Notes under the pieces: generated by a model | The model's database searches: none | The model's input: the letters and a program-made list of their open reading frames with translations, nothing else | What the model was told of the DNA's origin: nothing | Shown: piece by piece, positions 34,001 to 47,730 of the stretch | Position numbering within the stretch: position 1 is the stretch's first letter | Layout of the letters: every line of letters starts with the position of its first letter | NCBI GenBank assembly: GCA_031308135.1 | Contig: JAHLJT010008756.1 | Span: 64,510,232 to 64,574,231, forward strand | Reading direction: 5' to 3' | Length of the DNA: 64,000 nucleotides | DNA from: Acheta domesticus | Lineage: Eukaryota; Arthropoda; Insecta; Orthoptera; Gryllidae | Made by a program: the position numbers and the translations under genes

Positions 34001-37000
34001 CAAAATTTATGTATTTAAAACAACATTATCAACGCACATGAAGTTAAATTCTTTTTGTATAAGCCCATAAAAGTTAAAGAATTAAAAATAAAAGAAAACA
34101 ATTCAGACATTGCAATCAAGATAACATTACAGAATGTAATGTTACCTTGAAGATGCATCCCGTAGTTCAAGACCGAAGATTTTAGGATGCGAAAAATGAG
34201 TATACTATCAATCCAGTTGTAAGCAAATGTTCTGCAAACTTAATATATTCATTCAATCATTATTAAAAATAGCAAATCATTATAATACCGCTTAATTGCT
34301 TTTACAGAAAAGAAAAGATTTTATGCGCGTGTTCAGATTTTCAATATTTAATTTATTTAAAAAAAATCTTTTAATCACAATTATATATCGGATTAGTTAA
34401 AATATGCAATATTACCTTACAAAACTACTACCAATTTATGCTACGTGTTCAAACCAAACGAACGCTGATACTCCCTTTATCAAGCAGACATTTTCTGGCC
34501 CGAGGCGACCCTATTTCCTTGTCGATAAGACGATGCCTAAAGCTTCCCTCGTATTTCGCGAATGGAGAGGCGGCCAAGGCACGCGACGTAGGGTTTCCTC
34601 TCTTCTTCCATAGTCTTCTTCGCGAATCGAAGCCTGACCCTTTGGGATGAATCTTTTAGGCTCAGTTTTGTTCATTGTTATTATTTTAAACTTCGTTTTC
34701 AGTTAAATATTAATTATAAATTAAGAAACACGACCACTTCCAAAATACATTTTGTTTCGCACAAATTTAACGTTAAAGATTACTAAACCAGCTTTTAAAC
34801 TCGATATTTAAATACATTCGCTGTTTTTTGGTCCGTGCTTTATTTTCAACATCGATGCTTTGTAATCGATGTCACATCGCTATGCTGAGATTACGATACT
34901 GAATTCGTGTTTAAAAAGCACGCGCATGGTGTTGCTTCTGGCCTCGCTCCTGTTACGCCTCCCTCCGGGGCGAAGGCAGACCTCTCGTTTTTGTAAATGT
35001 CTTATTGCTTCATACTCCAGGTCTTTGCTTAGCCTCACCTTCACCCTGCAGCCGCCTCTAGCAATAACTGTTATCATTAAAATGCGGCAAATGATTATTT
35101 CCCCTAGAAACAGCGAAATAGTTTCTTAAGTTCGCCACGGAACACTCCGTAGCCTGAGGTTCGTGCCACAGGAAGATAAGAAACGCGACTGTTGCTCCAG
35201 GCAATATTAGAACGAGGTTAGGTGAGGGCTGTGGATTGGCGAAAATGTTCGGCCATAAACTGTGCCAGATAAGTTTGAAAATATAGAAGCCGGATTACGA
35301 CAAATCACTGAGGTTCTCACTTACGATTGCAACGAAAGTGTAACAATATTGCGCAGATAGTGAACGGTGGAGGTCGAATCTAAAGATTAGCGAATTATTG
35401 ACATACTGATTAAGAAATGAATGCTATAACTTTTCTTTTAATAAAATGAACTTTCTGTGAGTAAGAAAAAATGTCTTCCTCTTAGAATGTGAAGGGACAA
35501 CCAGATTCGTCAGTGCGAACTGTTTTTGGTTCAGCACATACGAATCAAGGAGCCCTGTAAATGAAGAAAAAGAAAATTCCAGACTTTATATCACCTCACA
35601 TTAACCCCTAAGGAAATCCACTCGCTGTATCTGTGCTTGTATTAACTCAGAAACGTGTGATCTGACATATTATACACGAGCCACGACGATCCCAGAAGTG
35701 GACCCAGAACGGAGCTCTGTCGACGCAGAAATCGTGCGTTGTAGGAACGTTTAAGAGCAGAAACCCGACTCCCAGACCGCTTGGTCTTTGGCGACGGCGG
35801 TGGCGGTGGCGGTGATGGCGGCGGTTTCTGAAAAGCGGGCCGGCGAAGTATCCATTCACAACGGGGACCACCGGAGCTCTGAATGACGAATCTCAAGGGG
35901 GCCGAGAAGACGATATTTTAAAATAACCACGCGACCGTTTGTAAACAGGGGACCTCCTCTTTTTTTCGTGTAAATGTTAGTTCCATTCACGGGGCCTCCG
36001 CGGCGAGGCGGCCTTTGAGGCCCTGCACGCACGCGCGCGCGGCAGAAGGCGAGGAGACCCGGCGGTGGTGGTGAGGAGGAGGCGGTGATGGGTTGGCAAC
36101 GAATGCGGTCGCAGAAATGGGAAACAATCTGTATTACTAATCTCATTAGCGCAAAGAAATTGAGCGAAAAATAAGCAGCTTGTGGATATGTGAGAGATGT
36201 CAACGGTTTCATTTCTTTCTTTCCCAGGAACTCGAAAAAAACAAACAATTACAAAGAAACATATTCGATTTTTACTTCAAAAATGCAAATATTTGATTAT
36301 ATTATTCCCGCAATTCTCTAACTGCGCAACCCGGATGAATTCTCATATTGAGTGTATCACTGTTTATACACAACTGACGTTACAGACAGCAAGGCTCCGA
36401 AGAAGAGCCCCCTTTTATTAAAACTTTGCTAATCACATGTCGTGCTGTGGAAAAGCAACTTTTTAATATTCTTGGTAGTATTTAAGAACTGTTGCACTCT
36501 ATAAATAAACTTCTATCTTCTTTCAGTATTGATGAAGATTTATTTTGTTAACATACTTAATTTATTGCAGTGTGATATGAGAGTATTTTATTTGTTGATC
36601 TTGAGCAGTGTGCGTGCTATGGCCATATTATGTGGTTTTGTTCTGCCGCATTTTCGCTTAGCCCTTAGTTTCTACACAATACAGATGCAGCAGTGGAATT
36701 TGCTCGAATGACAATGTAGGGTGGTGAAAAGAGAGGGAAGTTCGAAGTTCGGAAGCGAAACTGATAGGGACCATGGGATTTCGTAAGAACGCACGATAAC
36801 TAATAGAGTCGGTAATGCAGCTCAGGATTTGAAATTGTATTTGAAGAATCTGGAATAGTTAAAAAAGTGATGAAAGCAAAGTGGTAATATTTAGAAGTAC
36901 TGACATTGCTGGAGGTAGGAAAAATTATGCAGAAAATATACTAATAACATAAGATCGCCAGCAAACCGCTGTCATTTGTCAATTGTCAGTTAGGAAACTC

Positions 37001-37079
37001 CATTGATGTTTATGAGTTTGAAGCTTCAGTTTGAAACGACTCGGGCAAATTGTCATACCACATTAACGTTAGCTGAGGT
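31031..37079. other. Long stretch without recognisable genes
   Basis: Mostly unique AT-rich DNA. A GC-rich part lies at 35,770..36,090. Frames at 32,782..33,117 (minus, 111 codons) and 34,869..35,129 lack known motifs. The stretch 31,380..31,700 reads like decayed coding DNA in broken frames, but no family can be named. Confidence 0.5.
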
Positions 37080-37206
37080 ACCGAAGAAGAAAAAGAAGAG
37101 GAAGAAGGTGCAGATGAAGAAGAAGAAAAAGAAGAAGAAGAAGAAGAAGAAGAAAAGAAGAAGAAGAAGAAGAAGAAGAAGAAGAAGAAGAAGAAGAAGA
37201 AGAAGA
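37080..37206. repeat. (GAA)n microsatellite
   Basis: About 120 bp of GAA with rare GAG or AAA interruptions. A purine-only strand of this length can form triplex DNA. Poly-Lys, poly-Arg and poly-Ser frames are artefacts. Confidence 0.95.
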
Positions 37207-40200
37207 AATTTGTACCTGCCCTAGCACTGTGTTTGAAATTTGAACTGTGTAATTTGAACTTGCCCACCCCACATGTGTTCTGAATTCGCTGAACGAATGC
37301 AATCTGCTCATTCTCATCACTTCCTTACGAAGCGCCGGTGCAGCCCCAACAGTTAGTGTCCGTAATATTGGTAAACTGTTTATAGACCTTGAATGTCTAG
37401 GACAGTGATAGCGGAGGCGACGGCGTTGGCGGAGACGGTGATGGCGGCAACGGAAACGCTGCGGCGACATTTCAGTGCGGTGCATGTTGATCCGTTGTGG
37501 CGCGGCGCCCGAGGGGCAACCCGGCACTGCCGCCGTCGCGTTTGATGTCTGTCGTCGAAGCGACGGCCTCCCTGGTCGCAGAGGAACACGACGCGACGCG
37601 AGAATGCGCCGAAGGACGTCAAGAAATCATCGTTCCTTTCGGCGATATTGTATCAGCCTGTGTCAAAAATAACAAATTATCTTCTTTGAAGAAACTCATG
37701 CGCAGGAAGTGTAACATGGTATGTTAAACACATGTGTAAAAAATATACGAACAGGAATCATGACTTATGATAGACATTTAAAATAGTATATTGAAAATGC
37801 AGTGTCGAACACGTAAGAGACAAATTTTTTCTACCACCTGCAGAGGAAGACAAAAGAAAAGTTCTTTAGCAAAATTATGGTATAATAATGTTAATGTTTA
37901 GCAAAATTATGGTATAATAATGTTTATTTTGTAGTTATTTTTTCAAGTCTTACTCTTGACTGAAAGCATTAATTATAAGCTTCTAATAATTTCTTTTAAA
38001 GACAACATGTCCTGAATCGCATTTTATATATTTGCATTTAACTACAGTTAAATAAAATTCGTCTTAAATTCTTTCTACGGAAATTATACGCTGAAAGACA
38101 AACATTCCACTCATCGCTTTCCAGAAACAAAAGATTACCTCATAAGATAGTCGTGTGCTTTGTAAAAGATTCTACAGCTAGATGACACTAATGATTGTAT
38201 AATTACATGTCATTCTCAAGAAAAAATATTCGGAGTATTCCGTATATTTCGTTCACCTAGCCTACCTTAAAGTCACAGAAAGACCCCTAAATTCCAGTAT
38301 TACGTAACTGCAGTTGCGCAATACGTTGCGTGGTAATATCAAGGGTAGTGCAAAGAGGCGGTTGAAATGAGAGAATGGCTTTAGCATTACGACATTCTCG
38401 CATCGTTGTGTACTCACGTCCCTCCAGAACAAACAGACGCTCAACTGTCCACTTCCGGCAGCTCGAGACCCCAGTAATATTTAATATTTTGTGCAATTAC
38501 CTCCACCGAATGTATAATTAGGGACCGATTAATGTCTTTGTAATTACGTGGCCTCTCGTATAACAAACATTAGTATTACAGAGGATGGAAAGACATTCTT
38601 TAATACCTCATTTCCTGTGTCCTGCGGCGGAAGATAATACTCAGCAATACTATACAAACCCTGGTATTTTTTTCCACTGAAAACTCCCCATATCTACTGC
38701 TCTAGCGTAGCGTATTATGCACACATGAACTCCCCAGCACCTTATGATAGAAACTGTATATTTTACCGTACATCAAAATAGCTACTTTATCCTTTCCCCT
38801 AGTATTTCCGGTGAAACTCGTTTTCCCGGAATCATAATTTTACGCACTGTATAAATGTCACTGCCAGCAGTGGCGCAGCGGACAATTAAAAAACATAGCA
38901 ATTAACAGGAAACTCTATTAAGACAGTGCTGATCGTCAGGCCAGTCTTAGCGATTAGGCGTATGTTGGTCTGTTTACAGTTCAACAACTTCATGCACACC
39001 TTTCAGTAAGAAATAAAGAAAAATTAATGAAATCGAAAAAATAAGAAAATTAAACCAAAAACTGTACATTTTGTAAACTTTTTTATTTGAGTAGAGGGAA
39101 AGAAAGATATGGTCTTATAATTTGCATATATAAATTATTGTTTACAGGTATGGTAAGAAAAAAGGATGTTAAAAGCTTTCTCCACCCATCTGTGTGTTTG
39201 GACATATCTTTCGCTATTCAAGTTAATGTTAGCATAAGATTTTTTTTTCATGAGAAATAGAGTATAGAAAAATCTTATAGGAAGCTATCACTAAAAAAAA
39301 CGTTTGACAGAAAAGTACTATGAAATTAATTTCAAAAGTAGGCATCCAATTATTATTATTTTAAGATCTACATTTTTTAATAGGATGATCCAACAATATT
39401 TTTTTGTATTCGATTAATTACTGGGTTCCAATTCGAAAGAATGTCTTTATTTTGTGGGCAGTTCGCATGCGACACCTCTTGCTACGCCGTACTTTGTGGC
39501 TGCCGTGACAGACACTCAACTCATTTACTCCTTCTGGTGTGAATTATTAGTGACTTGAGGTGAGAAAAAATGAGCTAATACCGCCGGCGGCGTTCGGAGT
39601 CATTTCGTGGCCTGCAATCATTACACGGGAGGGGCGAACTCAAGGTTAATGGTAAACGCCGGTTCTGATGGATCAGAATCATTCTTAGCTGCCCACTCCC
39701 CTGTGCCACAGCTTATAACAAACAGTAGATTAGCTAACGTTGCGATAGGAAATTAATGTCCCTTCGCTCATTTACAGGGGCCGAAGAAGAAAGGGGAAAA
39801 ATACGTGTTTATGAACTTCGACTCATAATGAAGGTGATAAAAATCGTAGGAAATATTTGTCATGGGGATAATGTAAACATTGGGTGATTTGTCTTATTAG
39901 TTCATGGTTGCCTCGAAATGACAGAAATATATTCTCAAGTCGGCCTTTGTAACACAAATTAGCTGGACTTATCTCTTTATCGCGGCGCTAGTGACAGACG
40001 CGTCCATGGTCAATGAGAAGAGCTACGTTCATGTGTCTGTATTATCACCTCCACGATACTGATCGGCACTTCATCGCACGCGTCAGAACGTCTCTTCATG
40101 GCGGAATTTCGAGTATTTTCGAATATTATCTTTGGTTACCCGAAATATTCTCGGTTCATTCATGACCTAATTCTCTTCACTGGTCTGTCTTTGGCTTACT

Positions 40201-43200
40201 TTCCAAGAAATTATACGAACAATGATAAACTACATTGAACATTTGACGTTAAATTCAGCTAGGAATCATTAAATATTTATTCAAGTGCGATTTAGTGGAC
40301 TTCCCGGTGTTGTCGATCCAATGGCATATTTCACATGCACTTACTAACTAATTCATATTTCTTCTTCTGTCTCTTAGAATGATAATGCTAGAAAGAATGA
40401 TTCTGCGTAAATACATGTAAACTTTAAAAGGCAATTGTGTCGGGTATTTAAACAAGAGTATTTAAACTAGTCGGGTATTTAAACAATTGCAATTATTTTC
40501 TTTTTTTATATGAGGAGATATTTGTTTTAAACATTATGAGTTAGCATTGTTTTAACAAATAGAGATTTCATTGTTATATTGATATCTCGACGGTCAGTTT
40601 TCATCGCTCTCGAACATCGACCTAGGGGGCACCTCATACATATTGCTTGCGCATACTGTAAATTCTTTTTATCGACAACCCAGTGATTCGTTTTCGGTCC
40701 GGTCGTGTAATTATACAAACAGCGACGGCGTTGCCGATGGCAGCCCTGCTCGTCGAAACAAACGAGTAACGCCAGGTCAACCACCACAACATTCGAAACG
40801 ACAGTGCATTACGGAATTAGGATAGTCGGTCAGCCCTCATTTGGCCTGTGTTTACGCTGAACGCTTCCACTTACGGTTGTCACAAAAATTGCTCCTTTTT
40901 ACGAGAGCGGACGAATTTACCTTATATTTCTGAAATAAAAACTAAGTGTTAGGCATTCATTTCGCCGCATTATTTCCGCGGGGAAAGAAATTGAGCAACA
41001 TTAGAGTAATGAGACTGTGCCGTAGCGATGTGAGTCCGGTCACATACGTATCCCAAGTCGAAGCGTTACCCAATTACCATTATATATTTACCGAGTTGAA
41101 ACCGTCCCGGCGTCTGATTGGGTGCATTTGTTCACGCCGTCATAAGCAACGCAACACCTCGACCAAACGAAAGGGCAGAAACCATTTTGTGCATTTTCCT
41201 TCCTAATGCAGCTGGAGTAGTAGGAAGTTAGCTGCTACGACGTAAAAAGTAAAAAAATCGTGGTAATAAGACTGCTGTAATCGATGTTCGATACTCCTTC
41301 TCGTATGCTGCTATACGTAAAAATGTTATTTTCTTTGAATTTTCAATGTTCAAATTTACTCGGAGCGAACGATCGAAAGCGTTTAATGCTTCGATACCTG
41401 GTAGTTGCTTTCAAGAACTATTATTTGAAGTTTTGTTGACGAAATATTTGTCATTTCGAGGAAGCAGTTGAACTCATTGTGTGTGGCTGAAACAAACACT
41501 TAAGGATTTAGTTTTATTTATTATAATTTTATTTAAAAATATTTGATATTACGATCAGCAACATTCAAAGACCCTCACAAGAAAATAATTTTATATTGAA
41601 TTAAAATCCCTTAAGATTATTTTTTCTAGATTTAAATGGAGACATACGTGTATCTATCGTGATTCCCGCATTTTCTTGAGCTCCAGTCATAAGCAAGTGC
41701 ATTGAATTTCCCTATTGACGCAGCACGTTCCTGGAATATGACATCTCCGCACCCTGGTCTTCTTATGTCGGCACCATTCACACACAGCGAAGTTAACTCA
41801 TTTTGTCACTCGCCTTCGGTTTAGAGGACAGAAGATTTTCATCTCGCCGCCTGCCTCCCTCGCATAGGACACACCGAAGCAAACAGAGAAATAAACAGCC
41901 CCCTCAAACGGACCCCTTCACAGCCTCCAACGCATAACTCAGTCGCCAAAGCACTCTCGGCGTCTCCCTTCGGAAAAACAAAACATCGAAAGTGCTGACA
42001 TCTAAAGTTAAAAGTTTATGGCTGTATCAGACGGAGACACTTTTCGTTTTAGTCTCCGATTCTTGAAAAAAAAAACGTGCATCTGAGACGACTTTCATGA
42101 CGCTGTTCGCACCGTGAGGAGGCTGGGAGCACGGCATAAATTAATTCATATTGCAGCGTCATTTTCACGTCTTCGGGTGTGAGATATTTACAGCATGTTA
42201 GGAGACGTCCCGTTCCGTTTCTGGTGAAGAATTCCAGAGATGAAAAACAGTCAAGCTGATTTGCAACTTTGTTTATAGATTCTACGTTTTTGATGGGAGA
42301 TAACACGAAAGGGGACAGATTATTTAAGACTTATGAACTATAATTCAATGTATTAAACAGAGAAATAAAATAATATTTTCAAAATGTTGAGTAGGCCATG
42401 TAATGCGTGCCATGTAATGCATATATTTATCACTATTGTGACAGCATTTAAATAAAGTGTTGTAGTTCTCAATGATTGGAATACGAAAATCATCTTTCAC
42501 AGTTGCAAATGCAGTCGATTGTTGAAATATTTATAAGTATAATAGTATTTACACCGTGGAAGGATAAAAATGAAAGTTAACTTCCTTAGGTACATATTTT
42601 AATGAGACTATTAAGCGGGGGAGATGTTTGCTACAACAACTGATAAACCTTTCTTCAACTAAAAATATGTATTGACTCGAGGTATGTTTTGAGAAAATAG
42701 AATAAAATTCATTAAACTCTGTAATAACTCCCCAATCAGTTGATACAAGAGCCCGAATATTCCAGTGAAATATATCTGAGAGACCCCGACAATGACTCAA
42801 TTGTTTAGATAGCTCAAAAATTCTCATATGTCTCTGAACGCGGTATAGACCAGCGACCGGGTGCCGCATGTTGCGGAGGACGCGGTGGCGGGCAGTGCGG
42901 ACAGTGGGTTTATGTGTTCGAATCCGACGGCGGGTCCGGCGCGGGGCGGCATAAATAATATCAGGGCCTGGATGATGAAAATGGAGCCGCAGACGCGGCC
43001 CATAAAACGAGTTTACTGTTCGAGCAGCAGCGCGCGCGTATGTGTGTGCCTGTGTGTGTGTGTGTGTGAGATTTTGTATCTGTGTGTGGGTTGGTGAATA
43101 AGTGTGGTGACGGCAGGCAAAGTGAAGGAGTCGAACACCTAGACGTACTTGGTAAGGACGCCGTAACGACAGTAACTGTCACAGAAAAAGGATCCGAGTG

Positions 43201-44439
43201 GGCCTTGTTATTACTTTTTGCCATTTCAAAGAAGTGTGGGAGAATAAGGCTGACTGGTGGAGGAGGAGGATCTTTTGGAACGATAGACGTCGTGTGCAGG
43301 TGTTAGTTAAGAGCAAGCCGAGAGTTAAATTATTAGTGTAACTGTTGGTAATGCAGATTCCATTTTGATACCAGACAACATCAGTGTCTCATTCTTCCGA
43401 GAGTTAAACATTTGCGCCGTTGATTTGTTTACGGACAAATGTAAAATTGCACCCAATTTGATTGCTACTCTGATGTCTAATGTTTATTAATACTTTGCGT
43501 ACTTCAAAACGTGTTCTCAGATCATTTACAGACTTGCTAATGTAATAACACAGATTGATTATATTCATAAAATGTTAGTACATTATGACTTAGCGAAACA
43601 ATCTCTCCTACTGCAAACTGCATGTTCTTATGTATTGGAGTATGGGGATAGTCGTGGTGACAATTAACTACCATGAATAACAACTCATCATATCAAACAT
43701 GGAATGATGCTCTCACCAGTATATTGCCTTCCTACGAAGGTTGAGTTTCAGCGGTCAACTTACGTTGAAGGTATGGTAGACCTGAGCAGGTGTCTGGGCG
43801 TTTGTAAGACTAACAGGCAGGTGACTCGTAGGTTACATATTTAAATAGTGTTGTATGAAATGGATTTAGTATCATACATTTCTGTCAACGATTAATAAAA
43901 CGACTACTTTATGCACGGCGTGTACTAACTGTACATGTCAAGAAAATGTATTGATGAGCCTTATTCATTTATCTATGAATAAACATAACACGTTATGTTC
44001 GCGTTTGTCTCACAATGTCTACTATTCTTAACGAATACATATAAACATGTAGTAAAACGAATGAAATGATAACAATTTTAAAAAATGAGTAACTAATTAT
44101 TGTATTGTGAATTACTCCACTAATCAAATGAAAAATATGCAATTACGGAAAATGTTCTACTTCGTAGAAAGAGGATGACGGAATAAAACGAGAGAGCTAT
44201 CCGGGAGAGCTCTGAGTAGGGTACTAAACCAGAGAATGGCCGCCTCAAAACAAAATCCAGAAAATAACTGTATTGATGATCGTTAAAAAAATTCATAACA
44301 TTGATATTAAATAATTTTCTATATTTAAAATGTAATATCTGACCACTTGAATGACGCATCTACGTATTATCCTCCGACTTTTTGTCTCGTTCGAAAAAGG
44401 CCGGTGAAGAGACAACTCCGCAAGAAGTATGTAATAGAA
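37207..44439. other. Long stretch without recognisable genes
   Basis: Moderately GC-rich at 37,400..37,650. A tcgggtatttaaacaa motif is duplicated at 40,440 and 40,471. A CA-type (GT)n tract lies at 43,045..43,070. Minus-strand frames at 42,549..42,869 (106 codons) and 40,527..40,787 have ordinary composition but no recognisable domain. Confidence 0.5.
37866..37928. repeat. 32-bp direct repeat, two copies
   Basis: TTAGCAAAATTATGGTATAA and the next 8 bases (TAATGTTA, then TAATGTTT) occur twice, 32 bp apart and nearly identical, suggesting a recent local duplication. Confidence 0.8.
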
Positions 44440-45190
44440 TGTAATATTAATTACCAGTATGTATAACAAATTATCGTACTTACTTAATTTTATTTTTCAT
44501 TGTAATATTTAAATATTTATTTTCATTTATTTATTCAACGTCAAAATAGTTAAAAGTGTGTTTGAGTACTATTGTCAGATGTACAAATTGTGAATCGTTT
44601 GAGCTCTGGGATCTCTGTCCTTATTCATATACACATTATTATAGTAATTTGAATTATGAAAACAGGAAAACATGTAGCAACGAGCGTTTCTGGCAAGAAT
44701 TGGTAAGAAAATACTGAATCCAATGTAATTAAAACTATTAGCCGAGGCAAAGGCAAATGGCAAATAAAAATATTTGCGATACTTCATCTGAAAAATCCTG
44801 CAAAATGCTTCACCTGCTTCCAAGTGTATGATTATCCTCATCGGCGCCAGCATGTTCGACTTACGGCGTAGAGCGGATTCATCACACAGGTGTACCACAA
44901 GATTCGGCAAGTGTGTACCCGGCTGATTTATTGTAGAAGAAATTGGCAAAGGCAAGGATAAAAAGGCTCCAAAAACTTGACTTGTTTAAAAACAAATTAT
45001 AAGATTAAGTACCAGTATGTATCACTAATTACCGCACATTATTTTTACTTCTTTTTCCATCGTAAAATCTAAATATTTGCCATGCTTCAACTGCAAAGAC
45101 GCGTCCGAGTGCAGAATTACCGTCATCGGCGCCAGCACGTTCGACACATGGCGTGGAGCGGATTTCCCCTCGCAGGTAGGCCACGAGGCT
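44440..45190. repeat. Diverged duplicated segments around CGGCGCCAGCA
   Basis: Two shared modules occur twice: TACCAGTATGTAT...AAATATTT (44453 and 45010) and TCATCGGCGCCAGCA...GGAGCGGATT (44839 and 45124). In the right copy they are contiguous. In the left copy about 200 bp of other sequence separates them, as after an insertion. A short open frame at 45077 ends at CAG|GTAGG, but the module is repetitive and I do not call an exon. Confidence 0.5.
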
Positions 45191-47485
45191 CGGCGAGCGC
45201 GTTCGCTGGATCGGCCCAGGCGCGGCGTCGGGGGCGGGGCGGGGCGGCGCGTGGGGGCAGCAGTGTCAGGTGTGGCGGCGGCGGCGGCGGCGGCGGCCGC
45301 GGACGTTTGGCGTAATTATTGCGGGCGGCAGCGCGCTCGCGCGGAGTGGGTGGCGCGGGCGGCGCGGGCGGCGCGGGCGGCGCGGGCGGGGTGGGCGGGG
45401 CGGGCGGCGCGGGCGCGGGTGACACCGTGTCAGGGACTAGACGGGGGGTTACGGGCGACTTAGCACTTCGCGTCTGCGAGCCCGCCGCACCGTGATTTGT
45501 AGGTGTGAGCGCAGGCGGCGGCGGCGGCGGCGCCGGCGGACTGCGGGGCGCGGGTGAGCGCGGGCGTGCCACACTGGGCCCGAACGGAGCGCAAGGGGCG
45601 CACAAAAATACAAGGCTCTAATTCCCTAAGGAGGAAGCGGGAAGACACGACTCTATGTGCATGTGAGTGTTCGGCTAAAACTACAGAAATCGTTTGTCGA
45701 GAGGAAAGCGTGTAAATTGGGTCCATGGCTTTTGCCCCGTCCCCCAAATCAACTCGTAAAGTATAATAGAAGTATAAGACGCCAATAATAAAACGAAAAT
45801 TAAATAATAATACTAATTAAATTTCGTTGGGAAGCAAAAAAGTTCATTAAACAACAGTGTCGAAAAATATTATAATTATTTTTAAACAGTTATACCTGTG
45901 TCCGCATGTGAAAAAAATGCAAAACATTTAAAAGGATGTGAGGCTAAAGGCAAACAATGCTTTTTGAAAGTAGGCATTTAATGGTAATTGATAAAACGCA
46001 ACGTAAAATGATAAAGTTGCAACTGAAATTAAACTTATTAATATTGTTAATCATTATAATTCTTGTTTAAACCTGAATGAAACCGAACAGAGTGGGGTCC
46101 AGAGTAGTAGAAATGAAAGGTCAGGGAAATTATTCCTCACGAAAGAGCGAAGAATAGCTAGAATTAGCACAGAAACATTTCATTTCAGAAGTAGTCTGTA
46201 ACAAACGTAATAGTGCACAAATCTATTTAATATTTGCGGTTCTTCTGATATATGACACATTTTTTGTAGTTTTAAACGAGTGATTTTGAAAGAGATTCAT
46301 ATGGACCCTCTGCGGTCTGAAGTTTCGGATCTCGTTCAAATGCTTGCGAAGAAACAGCACCAAAAGTACCCCACGAGCGCTTTCGGTGGCATTTCGGCCT
46401 ACTGTCCGGCGTCGCCGGGGCGCCGGCGGGCAAGCACGTGACACCCGCTCGACAGCGGCAATCCCCCGGAAAGCCCGCGATAATGACACGTCACGGAGCT
46501 CGCCTCTAATCCGCCTGACCCTGCGCGCGCGCCCCAACTTGCCACCCCCGAACCGCTCGCTGTTCGCCCGGTTTGCCACCCTCGGCTGTCGACGTCACCG
46601 TGTGGCTGCGAATCGGCCCTGTGCCGCCCCGCCCGCTCCGTCCTCGCCTCGCCCCGCCCTGCTCGGTCGCAGTCCGCGCGCGCGCGCCCGCCGCCGCTCG
46701 CTTGTCCCCGCTGTCCCCGTCGAGTTCGTCTCCCCCTCCCCCGCGGTTGGCATTGCTGCTGTCGAAATCTGCCCCGTCACTGGGAGGCCGTGAATCTCTT
46801 CACGGTTCGTCATTCTTGCTGCCTCGGTGTCTGTGTGTTTCTGTGTGGCTGTCACACGATCGAAGTTTCGATCACTGCACGATCCTTCTTTCTGAAGATT
46901 TCCCCGCCTCATTTTTCCCCAGTTTCAATATTCTGAACATTTATACTCCCCTGTTTTACGTGGTTCTAAGATCTCCTGACAGATCTATGTGTTTATTCTT
47001 GAACTATCATAGGGGGTTCCAATATTAGTCATTTTCTTCACAGGGTGAACAGTCTACATCATCGCCATTACTTCTCACCATGTGTTGAAGATCTTCACCT
47101 GGACCTTTCTCACAGTTAAGGTGGTTTGAGAGCCATACACTTCAATCTTAAGCTACTTTGCTTACCACCGTCACCATCCACTTATTAACCGTCGCCATCC
47201 ACGCCCTCAGCCTCGCCATCAACGCCTTTCATTCACGCCTTAACCTTCATTGCCAACCACGCCTTTGCTCTTGCCATCCATACCTGGACCAACGACAAAC
47301 ACTGATTAATTATCGCCATCGACGCCTTTACTCTTGTCACCCCCACCTCCATCGTCGCAATCTGTTCCTTCAACATTACCCTCCGACGTCACTTCCAACG
47401 ACGCCATCTACTTCTTCAACGTCACCCTCCACACCTCACCATTGCCATCTTTCACCGTCACCACCCATGTTGTACTATCACCATC
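45191..47485. other. Two strong GC-rich islands
   Basis: About 45,160..45,600 (GGC and GCGGGCGGC repeats) and about 46,380..46,790 (CpG-dense). Overlapping Pro/Ala/Arg frames on both strands are compositional. A pyrimidine-rich stretch at 47,160..47,480 leads into the 43-bp repeats. Confidence 0.55.
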
Positions 47486-47730
47486 CACGCCTTCACCGTC
47501 TTTTCCACGCCCTGAGACTTCCACCCTCCACACCTTCACCGTCTTTTCCACGCCCAGAGACCTCCACCCTCCACACCTTCACCGTCTTTTCCACGCCCAG
47601 AGACCTCCACCCTCCACACCTTCACCGTCTTTTCCACGCCCAGAGACCTCCACCCTCCACACCTTCACCGTCTTTTCCACGCCCAGAGACCTCCACCCTC
47701 CACACCTTCACCGTCTTTTCCACGCCCGGG
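47486..47730. repeat. 43-bp minisatellite, about 5.6 copies
   Basis: Successive units begin CTTCACCGTCTTTTCCACGC at 47491, 47534, 47577 and so on, with few differences. Since 43 is not a multiple of three, each unit shifts frame and three frames stay open at once. This explains the long overlapping Pro/Ser/His frames here; they are not genes. Confidence 0.9.

Noticed and set aside
38870..38900. AGTGGCGCAGCGGA considered as a pol III box A
   Set aside because: No box B follows at the required distance.
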